64,000 nucleotides of DNA from Dermatemys mawii (GCA_007922305.1 ML677366.1:9700933-9764932), one strand, 5' to 3'; positions 23,830-36,564 are shown, counted from the first letter of the stretch. Numbers and translations are program-made. Notes: generated by a model not told the origin, from the letters alone.

Positions 23830-25450
23830 TATGCTTGACCTGTGTGGACCTAGCATATTTTTTCATGTGACAGGTTCATTCAGTAATACCCACTCATATT
23901 AAAGACATACCAACATCAAAGTAAGATATCCCTTAGGCCAAATCGGGTGGGTATGAGTCCATGTGAAGCAGGAAGAGTTAAAAAAAAAATAGGACTGTTT
24001 TCCTTTCTCATCACTGAAAGTGCCTGATCCATACAAATGTCCATCTGCCTGACAGAAGACTTTATGTGCATTTACTCTGAATGGCAGAACCCTTATTCTC
24101 CTCCATTTGGATCAATCATTTCTAATTTGGAGACCAACAAGGTCCTGTGAAGGTCTGGTTCAAATCAACGTGATTGAACTGAAATACGAATCTACCTCCC
24201 CCTGCATCTGAATGTTTAGACTGTATCCATCTGGGTTGGAGCCTGGCTGTGTCACAATTGCGTCATCTCCCTTAAAGGCGGGGGAAGGACGGGAGTCTGG
24301 TTGGGTGTCAAAAACTATATAATTAAGAGGCAAGAATTCAATGTTCTGAATGACACAGTGGTGAAATGTCCTGTTTTCCACAGCCTTGGGCTACTGAACC
24401 ACAAATAAATCCCATTTTAATGAAAGCAGTCTTATTTGGTCTACAGAATTCAAAAGTCCAGCAACATAATGAGTGTACAGAGAAACCTCATCATCCTGGT
24501 TGTGCAGAGGGTTGCCTGCACACCCTCTATATAATTATGTACAGACCACATATGTACCTTTATCGCAGGCAGCTGCAGAGAAATGAGCAACGGATCTGAA
24601 GTCAAAGAGAGTCAAGAACCACAGCCTGTGTTTTTTTTATGTGACTATTACTCTGAGCAGCCTCCTTTAATTTTCCATCCTTTCATTTTAACAAAAGCTT
24701 GAACACTTCTCCATAGGTTTGCTTATTCCACAGAGAGGAATAGAGTAAGTGGGGAGGAAGAGGGCGAGGGGGAGAGTGGATTTCCAATATTATGTAAAGC
24801 ATTTGGATTCATGAAGCAAGCTGGAAAGGGTGAAGAAAAAAAAAACTTTAGGAAAATAGTTTTCCATTGAAATCAGTGTATAAAGTAGATCCCACTGGGA
24901 ATATGTTTTCTCGAAGCTAAATTTTCAACCTCTTTCTACACTTTCCATGCCACTTGTCGGCAGAGAAATAAAAGGGGGGAAAACTAACCCTTGGGGTTTC
25001 ACAGCTCTGCACATTGAAGAAATCAGGGATCTTTCTATAGTTATCGAAATCTAATATTTGTGTTAGGAAAGAATCTGGAATCCCTCAGTCGTTCACACTT
25101 GAGGATATAATGACTGGAAAGATTAATTTATCATGATATTATTTTTGTAATTCTTGAAGAATTTCATGGTGGTGTTTGATTTTTTTTTTTACTTTATTAT
25201 TGGACACCTACATCTGAGAGTTATTGTTTTCATAGATGAAAAGATACCACCATAGAATTTCACATAAGTTATCTTTTTTATATACATTAAAGTCCGATGG
25301 TTAACTAACTTGAAAATGACTGAGGTCACTCAGTTCATGCTGAATGCCAGAGAGTGTAGCTACTAAGACTACTGTAAATATAAGAAAAAAAAATAACTGT
25401 TTGCCAGAAAGGCACAGGCCTGCCTCTCCAAAGTTACCCTAGTCAGAATC
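23830..25450. other. unique DNA, nothing recognised
   Basis: Holds A/T homopolymers (24838, 25180) and a purine-rich stretch at 24736-24780. No exon, RNA gene or known repeat seen. Confidence 0.5.
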
Positions 25451-25455
25451 CATCT

Positions 25456-25645
25456 ACATAAGAACATAAGAATGGCCATACTGGGTGAGACCAAAGGTCC
25501 ATCCAGCCCAGTATCATTTCTACCAATGGTAGACAATGCCAGGTGCCCTGGAGTGAGTGAACCTAACAGGTAATGATCAAGTGATCTCTTTCCTGCCATC
25601 CATCACCGCCCTCTGCCAAACAGAGGCTAGGGACACCATTCCTAG
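25456..25645 (-). mobile_element. CR1-family 3' region, minus strand
   Basis: Begins ACATAAGAACATAAGAATGG, whose repeated ACATAAGA unit is the complement of a CR1-type tail. It continues 'ccatactgggtgagacca', 'aaggtccatccagcccag', 'gccaggtgccc', 'cctaacaggtaatgatcaag' and 'cagaggctagggacacc'. This order is the 3' untranslated region of a turtle and crocodilian CR1 subfamily as I remember it. It is truncated before any coding region. Confidence 0.75.
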
Positions 25646-26798
25646 ATGCACCATCTAGGGCAGCTCTGTTATAACATCATGTGATAGAACTCCCCCTTTG
25701 GTACCAATGACAAAGCTACGAGTTCGCATTGCTAAACATCAGAAACTTATGCCCTAAAGCCAATGATTTCATTTGATACTGATAGTTTCTAAGCGAAGGC
25801 ACCTCACTGGCATGAAAGTACCTCAATATTATTACTTACATGTCTGAAAGCATGTAGATTATTGAATCCAGAATTGCTGTGCAGGATCAAATCAGTTGTC
25901 CACCTAGAAAATATCCCTCCTCTAGTAGAAACTACCACCTGATGTTTTGGAAGCAGAGTTGTATAAAGGTATGCAACCTTTGCTCCTTGGAACTTTCTGG
26001 TTTTGTTTCATGCATATTTGCACATTATCCTTTGAATATGTTTGGCATTTTGGTTCAGTCAGACCCTCCAAAACTCAGATATAACCACTGGGTTTTACCC
26101 AGTTTTCACCTAACGCAATAAATTAGGCTAAACTCTCTCAAAATTCGACCAAATTTGCTGAAAGTTTTGCACATTTTTTTGGTCTGACATAATGGATTTA
26201 ATTACCAAGGTTTTGCACAGTTCTTTTTGGAACCAGGTAGATATACCTCATAATGCATGTGGCCAGTTGTCACATTGCAAACAAGAGAAGAGGAACTCCT
26301 TCTAACATACATACCTAGGTGATCAGCTTGTGCTCTGAAACAGGCATTCAGTTGATTAGATGAGGGCAGTCTGACCTAACTGCTGATCCCCAGAGTGCTG
26401 GCCAGGAGTAATGCCAAAGGGTCAGCGTCGTGCTGATGGTAAGATTTTTTTTTTTTTTGAAAGGGGATATTTTTATCTGAGTTTTCAGTTCATATCTCTC
26501 ACCGTATATTACCCATCCATAGAAAATATAAAGTCCACTACATACCAGATAGGAGAACACAGCTATGAACATCACCTAAAGCTACATGAAGTAATTCCCA
26601 TGTCTTGCATTTTGCCAAGTTTTTTGGAGGGAAGTTGGGGGGGTCCCCTCAAATCTTTTCACTTTTTAAAAAAACGAAACCAAAAGATAACTGTTCCCCA
26701 TTCCTCCAGAAGATCTATCAACCTCTATAGATAGATAGGTATAGATTTTCACAATTACTGTTTGTGACAGTGGGGCAAAGCCGTGCTGTAGATTTAGT

Positions 26799-26892
26799 GT
26801 GTGTTTTTACAGCTGCTAGCACAATGGAGTCCTGGTCCTTAACTGGAGCTCTGAGGTGTTACTGCACTACAAAGAATCAATAATAAATTTGT
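26799..26892 (+). repeat. MIR-like SINE, 3' portion
   Basis: The phrases 'gtgtgtttttacagctgcta', 'gcacaatggagtcctggtc' and 'ctaca..aatcaataataaa' match the 3' third of the fuller copy at 28771-29060. The head is absent. Confidence 0.55.
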
Positions 26893-26960
26893 GAAACCTC
26901 ATGAAGATCTCAGTTTCATAACAAAACATACATCAGGCACAGAGAGAGAGAAGAGAGATT

Positions 26961-27070
26961 GTATTATTTATTATTGTTGTTGTTTGTTTAGTATTTTATA
27001 ACCTCCAAAAGTGTGGTAGGCATTTTTGCTGAAATCATAGACACTGTCCTCACCCCAAAGAAGTTACATC
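26961..27070. repeat. old LINE/SINE-type fragment
   Basis: The segment begins TATTATTTATTATTG and contains 'ccaaaagtgtggtaggc' and 'cactgtcctcaccccaaag' then 'aagttacatcta'. The same order of phrases (tail of T/A trinucleotides, then 'tccctgccccaaagagattacaatcta') is clearer at 51612-51765. Both belong to an old dispersed family that I cannot name with certainty, probably CR1/L3-like. Confidence 0.4.
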
Positions 27071-28635
27071 TACTATCTGCAATATAAAATAATGATTTTC
27101 TTAAATTTTATGCAGGGATCTTACAAGCATTCATCTGAATAGATAGGTAGATATAAGCCATGTGTGCTACAGAGTACAAGTTTCAGTTTTGTGGGTGTTG
27201 TTGATGGGATGGGGGTGTATTAACATTTCTTGTGATCATTTTACCCGTGTGTGTACAATAATTTATCCACAAGGCCTATTAATAAGACATTGCTAGATCT
27301 CTCTATTGAGCTGCACCCTCACAGAGTTAGTGACTGGATTGTTCCAAATGGCAGGTCTGCCTTTGGAAATGATGGTAGGCCATTGTGTATACACATTGTA
27401 ACCTACTGTCTATACATACTCACCAGGACATCATCCTATGTAGCTTAACTCACTTTCAAGACAAAAATTTATTCCCAGATTCATATATGCAATTCCTATT
27501 GTAGTCCTTGACAGTTCTGTAGATGTAAAAGTAGAACACACAACTGAATTCAGCAATGTTCAATTTATAATGGAAGAGAATGAATACCTGATATTGTTTT
27601 GATGTATCACAGTGTAAAAATTGCAATTCCAGTTGTAAGGAGCCTTTGCTTACAGTGACACCATTGGGTGGAGGGGGAAAAAATGATTTCACTGTTAGAG
27701 GGCTCCACTGTAAAGCACAAAAGCTAGTTAAGAAAGTTTTTGTTAGACCTTCAGAAATATATGGAAACAAGTCAGGGAATTTCTCATTGTTATATTCAAA
27801 GAAAGATCCAGAGTAGGTACTTAGCTGCCCATTCACAGGCAAGAAGGCCAGTTTTCATAGTCCATGTTTCATAGGCAGCATGTGTTCAATAAAACGTTTG
27901 TACACTTGCCAAAAATCAGCCTGCCAGAGTGATTTTCATGGATTGTGTTAGCAAATGTTATTAGCAAATTGTGTAGTTAACCTGGTGTAAGACTTTTATT
28001 AGCGCTGAATATACTTACATATCAAAAAGATTCTGATACCCGCCCCCAAACGCCCTGGGCAAAAGGAATCTGTAGTTTTTAAGAGAGTGTGTTTACAGCT
28101 AACTAGTTTTGTTCCTAATCCTGTAAATTCTATGTGGGAGAGAACTCCATCAGTTTCAGTCTTAATTAGGTTTGGCAATTAGTCTTCCTGGAAAGAACCA
28201 TGGGCAAGGACCAGCAAGTTTCTAACTCCATTATTCCACTTCAAACACCAGCCTTTCTCTAGCTGTATGAGTCTTTGCATACATAAAAACAAAAAAATCA
28301 ACCAGTGTAAGTCACTACAAATACGCCCTCACTGAGCTGAACAAGATGGTGTGATGCAGCAAGCCATGGTGAAAAAACCTCTAAGGTGCAAAAGAATCAT
28401 CTGCAACTATTCATCTATAGGGAACTAGGACCGAAAGCCTCACTCTACATAGCACGCTGCATTTCATGTGGCTGGTCACTATCTGTTTTTTAAACATTAA
28501 CTAGTATTAATAATCTCATGATTTTTTCAGAAAAAGAAAAGTGGGAAACAGATTTCTCTTTCTTTAGGTCACATATCCAGATCTCTTAAAATCATAAGAT
28601 TATACCTGACTTTAAAACAAAATGGTCTTAATTTT

Positions 28636-28730
28636 GGGGGCAAATTTTCAAAACTTTGAAAATAGTTTTGACGTCTTGGTGCCTGATTTCCAGTGTCAAT
28701 CAGGTACTTTTAGCTCCACTCATGCAAGTC
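28636..28730. repeat. palindromic dispersed repeat fragment
   Basis: The phrases 'ggggcaaattttcaaaa' and 'ggtgcctgatttccag' followed by 'caggtacttttagctcc' resemble the GCCTGATTTTCAGA hairpin family at 23742 and 38221. It is diverged and the ends are approximate. Confidence 0.35.
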
Positions 28731-28770
28731 AAGAAGAAGGATCATTGTATGGTTAGAGAGAAAAGATTGT

Positions 28771-29060
28771 TTTGTGGGTAAGGCTCTGGCCTGGGACTCA
28801 GAAACTTTGGCTGCTATTCCTGGCTTTGCCACAGACTTCCTGTGTGACCTTGGGAAAGTCAGTTAAGCTGTGTGACTCAACTCCCCATCTGCAGAATGAG
28901 AATACTACTTCCTGTCTCCCATCCTTTGGGGTTTTATTTAGTCTATTTAGAATGTGGACTGTTTGGGGCAGGAACAGTCTCTAATTGTATGTTTTTATAG
29001 TGTCTAGCACAATTGGGCCCTGATCTTGCCTGGACCTCTAACTGATACTATAATACAAAA
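28771..29060 (+). repeat. near-complete MIR-like SINE
   Basis: This is the most complete MIR-like copy in the window. The tRNA-derived head is at 28771-28830 ('gggtaaggctctggcctggg', then 'ctattcctggctttgccac'). The core follows with 'tgtgtgaccttgggaaagtc', 'cccatctgcagaatgagaat'. The 3' part has 'gtttggggcaggaacagtct', 'tagtgtctagcacaattggg' and 'ccctgatcttg', ending near an A-rich run. MIR-type SINEs are transcribed by RNA polymerase III and were mobilised by L2-like LINEs. The copy is diverged and inactive. Confidence 0.75.
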
Positions 29061-30048
29061 GCAAAAAAAATTGAAGTTATTGGTGCTTCATGTCAGTACA
29101 GGGTTGTGCCCATGTGGGTTCCAGCACAGAGGCTCCTGTATAGCCTCATAGCATCTATACCAGTAATTACCACAGGTGCTAATTTTTTACCACAATCTTG
29201 TGTTCACACAAAGACAGACATTTTTTTTTCAAATTTAAAGGCAAAACACTCAGTTTCCTGTATGACTTCAAAAAATGTCTCTCCAAAATAAAGAACACTT
29301 TTTACATGGTGCTTGTGCTCTCTCTCTCTCTACGAGAATGAGCAAGGTAAGATTGCCCTTCAAATCTATACTGTTATGACACTTGTAAGAGACCACTTTC
29401 TATTCTTCCAAATTTAGATACATCTGTCCATCCAGAGATATTGTGCATTGTACACCTCAGAGATTAGTTAAATTTTTGCAGTGTCTTAGTATATTTTGAC
29501 TTTATATAAAAGTCCTCTAGAACTGCCTGGATAATTAGATGCTTTCTACATTTTATTTTTTATTAACCACTCTACATTATTTTATAGGGAATCAGAGCAA
29601 CACAATTCTCTTCTGGAATTTTGCCTCATCAAACATGGCAATGTTCTTTCTTGGGGTCATGTTTTCATATAGCTTTAACTTCAGGGGATCAAGAGGATAT
29701 GGGCTGATTTGCAATAAAAATCAATATAGATAAGATACTTGGTGGGTTATATATTTCTTCAAATCGCCCTTCTCATAAAAACCAGCACTGAGAAAGTAGA
29801 CTATTTAAACAACAGACACTGTTTGCATGAAATAATAAAGCATTGGTTTGTTTGCATTGTCACTCAGGTGAGACAGGAGGGGGTTCTTTTAGAGATGACT
29901 TCAGTTTATTGATGTTTGGGTGTCATTCCTAAATGCTCTCCATTCCAGCATTTTGTGCTGGTGGGATATACCACAGAGGACTGAAATGGACCTTTTCCGT
30001 TCAGAAGCCCTAGAAGTATAGTTAGCCTCATTTACCTGACTTGAAACC

Positions 30049-30165
30049 CCCTGATCCAGCAAATCACTAAAGCACATGCTTAACTTTAAGCATGTAATAA
30101 TCCCATTGAAGAACCGCTCACAGGCTTAAAGTTCATCATGTGCTTAAACGCTTTCCTGCTTTGGA
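30049..30165. repeat. palindromic dispersed repeat, 'catgcttaactttaagcatg' type
   Basis: The phrases 'ctgatccagcaaa', 'agcacatgcttaactttaag', 'catgtaataatcccattg' and later 'cttaaagttcatcatgtgct' form a hairpin with arms inverted around the centre at about 30105. The family resembles the hairpins at 41892 and 49041 with 'ctgatcctgcaa' ends. It is an old dispersed repeat without coding capacity. Confidence 0.55.
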
Positions 30166-30529
30166 AACTTAATCAGTAGTGAACTGTGTAGAGGCAAAGC
30201 TGTCACTCGTGATCCTTTCCATAAAATAGAAAGCTGCTCTATTTTAGGAGTTAGGTTCAAGCATTTGATCCAAGACCAGTGAGGGAGAGTGAAAGAGTTG
30301 GCATGAAAGACCATTAGGGTGTGAACCTGCAATGATAACTTTAATATCGGTAGATACTTGCATGGAGTGAAGCCTCACTGGCTTTGATGGGGTCTATGCA
30401 GGCACAGAAGAGAGTTGGGTTTGCATTGTAAGGTCTTTTCCTTGGTGTTAATATTTTAATTTAAATAGTGGAGAAAAAAATCGGGGGAGGGGGATAGGGA
30501 AGGGAGGAAAAGACTCTGCCAAGCCCCTA

Positions 30530-30850
30530 CAACTTTAGGAGAAGACAAAGGGAAAGTCTTTCAAAATCAGTTATCTCCCAACTCCAGGGCTTTGATTTTC
30601 TGTATGCAGTGAGGAAGAAATGGTTAATGCTGTCATCACCAAGACTTTCAGTCTCCGAGAGGAATAAAAGCAAAACAATCTGCCGATCAGCCACTAAGAA
30701 CGAGCTGCGTGTTAGACATTTAATCATATTACTGCTCCCAAAGCCATCCGAGCCAATTTAATCAAATTGTATCATGGACATGTTGTTATTGTTTTTCACG
30801 CCTATTAGAAAAATAAAAGTTAGCACTTATTAAATGAGAATCCTCTTGCA
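30530..30850. promoter_or_regulatory. candidate conserved non-coding block rich in homeodomain words
   Basis: About 320 bp free of recognised repeats. It contains TTTAATCATATTA (about 30719-30731), CCAATTTAATCAAATTG (about 30752-30768) and TTATTAAATGAG (about 30827-30838), a dense run of TAAT/ATTA homeodomain cores. It also has CpGs around 30680-30710. The neighbourhood is AT-rich and simpler. The word density and composition resemble developmental enhancers; this is inference. Confidence 0.3.
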
Positions 30851-33360
30851 TGTTGATTGCTTTGCTAATTTCTTGTTGATAATTCCTTGTTTTGTCTTTA
30901 GAAGGAAGGGTGGATTTCTGTCAAGTTACTCAGTAAACACTGGGATGCTGCTATGGCTCAAACACATCAGCTGCAAACCATTAAAAAAAAAAAAAGGCAG
31001 AAGGGCCTTTTTCTCTTCTCGTTTGTGCTGGTGCTAACTAGGACCAACTTCATTGTAGTTAGTGTAGTTATACTAGTGTAAAAAATGAACTTAGTGAGAG
31101 AAGAAGGAGGTCTGTACTTCTAATTTTTTATGTATGTAAATTTAAATTTTTATGTATGTAAATTTAAATATGTAAATTCCCTGTCCACCACAAGCAAGTC
31201 TGTAGAGCAGAGAGAGTGAGAGAGAGAGGGTAGGATGGTGCTGGATTTGAAGGATAGCAGCTGTATTTGCTAAAATCCTGAAATGAACTTCAGCAAAGCT
31301 CCAGGGCGGGGGTTTTGCAGCGGCATGTTAATAGGGTACAAGTCTGAACCAAAGAAAAGGGGGTTGAGATCTGGGCAACTTTCAGGTCAATTCCTCATGT
31401 TGGATCATATTGATTAGTAATTCATCCAGGGTGGATAAAGGTTCTTAAACATATGAATGTGCCATTCAATAATAGTTAATGTGATGGGCATGTCATGATG
31501 TTCAAGAGAGGAGAAATCATGCATCCCCATATCTATGATCCTAGTTTTTCTACAGTGTTAAATGATGTGTGTGTAAGTGCGTAGGGTAATCCAAACTCAT
31601 CAAGGCATGAGTTGATAGTCACAAGGGTCAGGAAGTAATAAATTCCTCCACAGCAACAATTGCCTGGATGCATTTAGGGTGAGTGTGTGCCTTTCTCGGA
31701 AGCCTCAGATAAAGGTCGCTGTGGACACATGGTACCTGGTTTGACAGGCCATTGCTTTGCACCAGGTCTATGTTGTTAAATAAATTGATTTAAAAAACAG
31801 CATGAGGAGATACAGCCACATTCTCTGATTTTAACATTAGCAGATTAGCGATTGCAGTGATATTTTTTTGTGGGGGAGGGTATTGGGGGTATTTTTTCTC
31901 TCTCTTTCTGAATCTAATTTAAAGTTGAAAGAAGGTTTCTGGAAACGTTAACAGAATAACAGTAACTGCTGGCTCAGTTCAGCCTACGCCCAAATAAAAT
32001 GGTTCATTTCAGCTAAGTACAATATCATGCAATTTAGTTAGTTTAAATGCTTTATTTAGAAGGTTGTTTTTTGATTAACAAAAAAACCCCACAAAAGTGT
32101 ACAGATACTGCTGAATTAGCAGTTAGGAAACACATGTTTCCGAATTGCAGTTACAAATATTGTAAAATATGATTGATACCATATGGTTTCATTCTTTTCT
32201 TTCCTTTTCTTGTTTTTTGGCAAAGTAAATTTTGACAAGCATTTAGAAAAGGCTTATACTAGCTTTATATTTCAAAATTAATACGAATAATTAAAAAAAA
32301 TAGACCAGGCCATGTGGCACCAGCAGTTATTGCTCTGTTCTGCCACTTAAGAGCCCCAGGACTGATTCCTGGATGGAATATTAACTCCCTAGGGCTGGAG
32401 GCTGCTGTATCAGCCAGCTGGTGGCCAGGTATTAGAGCCAACTCAAACAATTAGTTGAGTCCTCCCATCCAGTGGCTGCCTCATTCAGTGCATGTCCTGC
32501 ACATTTTTTGCAGCTGAAGTATGAATCAGGACCCTTCTGGTTCATGAGGAGCAGTTCTCTCAGGCTAGTCCCCAGGAGTTATGCTAAGTCTGGCTCACCT
32601 GGAAGTCATTCTGTACATCTGTTACAGCATGACTGCATGTCTGCCCCGCTCTGGATGAGGAAGTCCTGGAGAGCCTCGGGCCATTCTGCAACAACCTCTG
32701 GAAGCGGGTCACTGCTGCTCTTCTGCAGCCAAAAGAATGTCTCTTTTCAGTGGAACCTTAAAGAGGAAAGAGGGGTTGTAAACCAGAGATAGAAACATGA
32801 GGCGTCTTCTGAAAAAGTCCTTCCTGAAGGTAGATCACTGTGTGCCCCGTCAAAGGGCTAGCTGCTAGCATCACAGAAGGCAATGTCAAAATTCCTTTGG
32901 AGTTCAGATCACTAAGGTACAGCTCAAAGACCTCTTGGTGCAAATTAATGCACACCTATACAATCCCATTTCAGTCAATGGTGTGGTACAATCACGGAAT
33001 TACGTTCAAGGAAGATGATGGATCTGACTGCATTAGGGCAAATGAGAACTGAGTTGGCAAACACATGAACACAGGCTTTTAAAATGACATATAACATTGG
33101 AAATGTCCCTGAAAAGCTAAATATGTAAGCACAGTTGCAAATCCCTTGTTTGATCTTTGTGTTGTAGTTTAACATTCTGTTTCTGTTTTTCCTTATTAAC
33201 TATGTATTTAACAAATGGAAAGAAGGGAGTGATTTTTTTTTCAAACTAGGGAAGAAATTGTGGGTCTGTATGTTTAAGTTCCCTATGGTACAAGCTGACC
33301 CCATCTGTGTTACTGTGAGTATACGAGCATTTCCGCAAATGTTGCAAGAAGATCAACCTA
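30850..33360. other. unique DNA with short simple repeats
   Basis: Contains a 22-bp tandem pair (31126) and a purine-rich AG stretch (31205-31230). The segment 32306-32460 could be an old SINE-like insertion ('ggactgattcctggatgg') but I cannot place it. Nothing coding is recognised. Confidence 0.5.
31126..31169. repeat. 22-bp tandem repeat, two copies
   Basis: Two adjacent copies of a 22-bp AT-rich unit (TTTTATGTATGTAAATTTAAAT) followed by a partial third. No difference is seen between the two full copies, so the duplication is recent or conserved by slippage. Confidence 0.8.
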
Positions 33361-33500
33361 TAATTAGAGCCCTGCAAATCTGCATTTATCCACAGATGGA
33401 TGCAGATCCAAATTTTGTATCTTGAGCCCTGCAAATCTTCAGATATCCATGAGCCATGTTTGCAGATGTCGGATCAGACACGGATACAAATATTACCTAT
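33361..33500. repeat. dispersed repeat, 'gagccctgcaaatctgc' type
   Basis: The phrase 'agagccctgcaaatct' occurs at about 33366 and again as 'gagccctgcaaatcttc' at 33424, the two flanking 'cacagatggatgcagatcca' and 'atttgtatct'. It ends in 'cagacacggatacaaatatt'. The internal direct repeat is about 58 bp apart. I remember this family from turtles. No coding content. Confidence 0.6.
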
Positions 33501-33509
33501 ATTAAAAGA

Positions 33510-35900
33510 TGCCATAAAGGGACAAAGATATTTTTTGAAAGTGTTCGTATGAATGTGCACAAAGTGAAGAAAGAAAGAAAAAGAAATGCATTGGAATCAC
33601 CCTCATAAAATCTACACATATCCTGTAATGCCCATTCGTCTTCCTAGGCCTGCCGTCGTTACAAATACTTCCCCATCCTGTCCCAAGCAAAGGAAAAATT
33701 ACAAAGCATAGTAAATAAATAAATACTTGTGAAAAGTGTAAAGGATTCTTATTCCTGTTAAACATAGTTGCGTTAGCATTCAAGTGTCAGTTAGTTTCTG
33801 TGAAATGTTATTTAAATGTATTGGCTAGAGTGAACCTCTCAGTAGTCAGCTAACAGAGAGATCCCACCCATCGTGAGGCTGTTGTCCATTTCAATGTGTA
33901 TTTGAGCTGTCTGCTTGTTCTGTCAGTGCCTGGCACCATCCCAGCAATACATACAAACAAAGCTTATGGATACTGGGAAAAAAATACCCGGGACCATCCC
34001 AGAGACACTGCATGAAGCAACATGTTCCTGTTAATAGCAAAGGATGTGGAATCCGTCCATGTACCAGTGTGTGTGAGTGGAATGTTCTCTTCTTTGTGGG
34101 CTGTGAAAGGAAGAGCGGGATCCTGTTAGAAACCTCGCCTCATCCTTCCCCCCACCCAATTCCTACACCCCCTCGTTTCTCTCTGTGAGCTCCTCTGCTT
34201 TGTTTATGTTTTAGGTGACAAGACACAAACCAGAAATGGGAGTGAGCGAGAGAGAGTGGGATGAATCTGACTGTGAGTGGCTGTTCTGGAATCAGCAGCC
34301 TCTATTTCCAGCACATGCATTTGGCATCTTGCAAAATACCGCCTCCTCGTCCTAAGCTGTATTGCAGATTCCAAGAGGGTGATTCATTCTGACATGGGAG
34401 TCCATGGCTTCTTTAATGCCAAGCATTTACTCGGCAAAAGTGCGAGAAGAGGCCTATTTTTTTTAACTTTCCTAAGAATTTTCCCTCCCCTTCCAACCTC
34501 CCCCACCTTCTCAGAACATAGCTGGGAAAGAGATTTTCCTATGAGAAACTTTGACATAACAATTCCATGTTTTCCAGCCCCAACTTTCCCTGCATCTTTT
34601 TTCTTCCTTCTCACAATTCAGAGCAAGCTGTGTGAGATTACCAATACAATTAAACCCCCGGGAAGAGGAAAAACTGAGTATTAAGGTCTTGATAACCCTT
34701 TCAGGGTCATCCACCAATAAGGAACAAGGGTCAGCCCTCTGCCACAAATTCCAATTTTAGTGTCGGCGACAATAGCAATAATAATAATACTAATCAAAGA
34801 AACACAGGAAAGCAGATATGTGATCTAAAAATCACCCATAACCAGAAGTGTTTATCTAGAAACATTAGTCTCTGGCAAGATGTCTATCTTCTTTTTGCAT
34901 ATATTCTTCTTTTGGAGAATAGTCCTTATCTAATATCTAAGTGCGTTTTACAACCTTATTTTGGAAAGGTCTTCCTGGTCACACGTACCTTAGGCTACAA
35001 AGGAAGGCATTTGATTGCATATTTTTCTTAGCTGGAGAGAGGCTCTCGGAGAACAATGCCGAATATAATTATACTGTTGTTTTCAAAGATTAAGATAAAT
35101 GGAGCTGTTGCATACATCGTTATGCACTCAGTAGGAAATGAACTTATTTTGTGATCAAAAAGTAAAGCAACACAAGACCGGTGGAGATGGGCTTGAGGTA
35201 TGTAATTCAGACCCTGTTCCGGGTTTTGAAGCACAGGGAGGGTAGTTGAGGTGGCATCTGCATTTTTGATTCGTCCCATTATTGAGATCTGGATCTGGGT
35301 TTAGATTCTGAGAATGCCTCCAAATGCACATGAGGCTTTAGTTGAGGCCTATATTTGTTCTCTCCTTTTAAGTGGTTAAAATAATTGTTAAAGGTACTTA
35401 TTGGATGCAAGTAAAACTCCCAGGGGAGATTCCATGGGTTTCAAGATAGTGAGTTGTGGTCACAAGCTGACTCAATCTAGCCTCTTGGGAACAGACTATT
35501 GTCCACTAACTATCCTACAACACCTCAGAAAGTACTGTCCTATCCTTTTCTCCGTCTGGTTCAGGATCAGCACAGGACAGGGAGAGCAGCGGAGTTAAAG
35601 CCTGGAGATGCACTTCATAGCATTCTGAGGCTTGGTTCAGAGAAATATCTGACTACATTCAAGATTATAGCCTGGATCTTCAGCTGCTGTGAATTTGAAA
35701 AGACTCATTGACTTGTTCTGTACAAGTTTATCTAAACTAGAGTTGGGCGTGAACTTTTCAGATCCAACCGGTTCTAATTCCGAGGCTATTGTTAAAATCT
35801 AAGCTTTTCTCCTCCACAGGCCTATCCCTAAACTTAATCTACCTGCTCTGCAGGTAACTGAAAAATGGAAGATTTTCTGATATGTATTGCATTCCCTAGA
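33510..35900. other. unique DNA, nothing recognised
   Basis: Two open frames reach 135 and 93 codons, at 34277-34684 (plus) and 33502-33783 (minus), but neither has a domain. The first overlaps minus-strand frames across the same bases. I read them as chance frames. Confidence 0.5.
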
Positions 35901-35924
35901 TTCAGTTAGGTTAGCTGGGTTCTT

Positions 35925-36060
35925 GTTGACCTTTCACCAGCATATGACAGTTTGACACAGTGAACTACTCCTACAATTATGCTCTGTGGCCCCAGAGAAG
36001 AAACATGTAGATTTTATTATGCAGATGATTTTCTAACAGAACAGTGATGGGAAGTGCAAC
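35925..36060 (+). pseudogene. possible LINE (L2-like) reverse-transcriptase remnant
   Basis: One frame reads V-D-L-S-P-A-Y-D (35925-35948), like the catalytic motif A of L2-type LINE reverse transcriptases (xDLSAAFD). Next to it a second frame reads F-D-T-V-N-Y-S (about 35950-35970). About 70 bp further on, in the same frame as the first motif, Y-Y-A-D-D-F (36015-36032) resembles the YADD motif C. In a full-length enzyme these motifs are about 70 or more residues apart, so the middle would have been deleted. Stops interrupt the frame. Either motif alone could be chance. Confidence 0.35.
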
Positions 36061-36564
36061 AATGGTACATGCCCATGCCCAGGTTGTATGAATAATGGAC
36101 TTCCCTAAAGATCTGTACCCACTTCTATGCTGTTTAGTATATATATAATACAGCTGATCTTCACCATGGGTGGTTTGGTTTATATCTTTATCACTGGGCC
36201 TTCTTGAGTTCTCGTCTTGCCCCTGTGGAGCTCAAGAACACCCCGCATGCCACCTGGTTATGTGCTGCCCTCTTTATCATCTTGATGGTGGATGGATGTG
36301 CTTGACATCTCTGAATGATCCTGACATGATATAGAGTGGCTATATCACCCAACATCTTGCCCAGCATCTAATTCAGTGCTTGTGCCATCAGAAGCCATAC
36401 ACTGAAGAAGCTGGGTTAGAGATACAATTAAATTAGTCTTACTTTTCTCATTGGCATTATGGAAATTTGTCTTCCCATCACAGTCAATACTTGGCCAATG
36501 CTTTCAAAAGAGAGAAAAAAAAAGTAGAAAAAAAAAGAGAACTATTAAGAAAAATTTCCAGATA

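Noticed and set aside
24736..24780. purine-rich stretch as a regulatory GA element
   Set aside because: Several comparable purine-rich stretches occur in the window (17580, 30480, 51840), so this one is not distinctive.
27456..27842. 128-codon minus-strand open frame
   Set aside because: No domain or family similarity recognised and no splice or promoter context; length is within chance for this composition and window size.
34277..34684. 135-codon plus-strand open frame
   Set aside because: No domain or splice context; minus-strand frames are open over the same bases and the composition is low-complexity F/P/S in its second half. I treat it as a chance frame.
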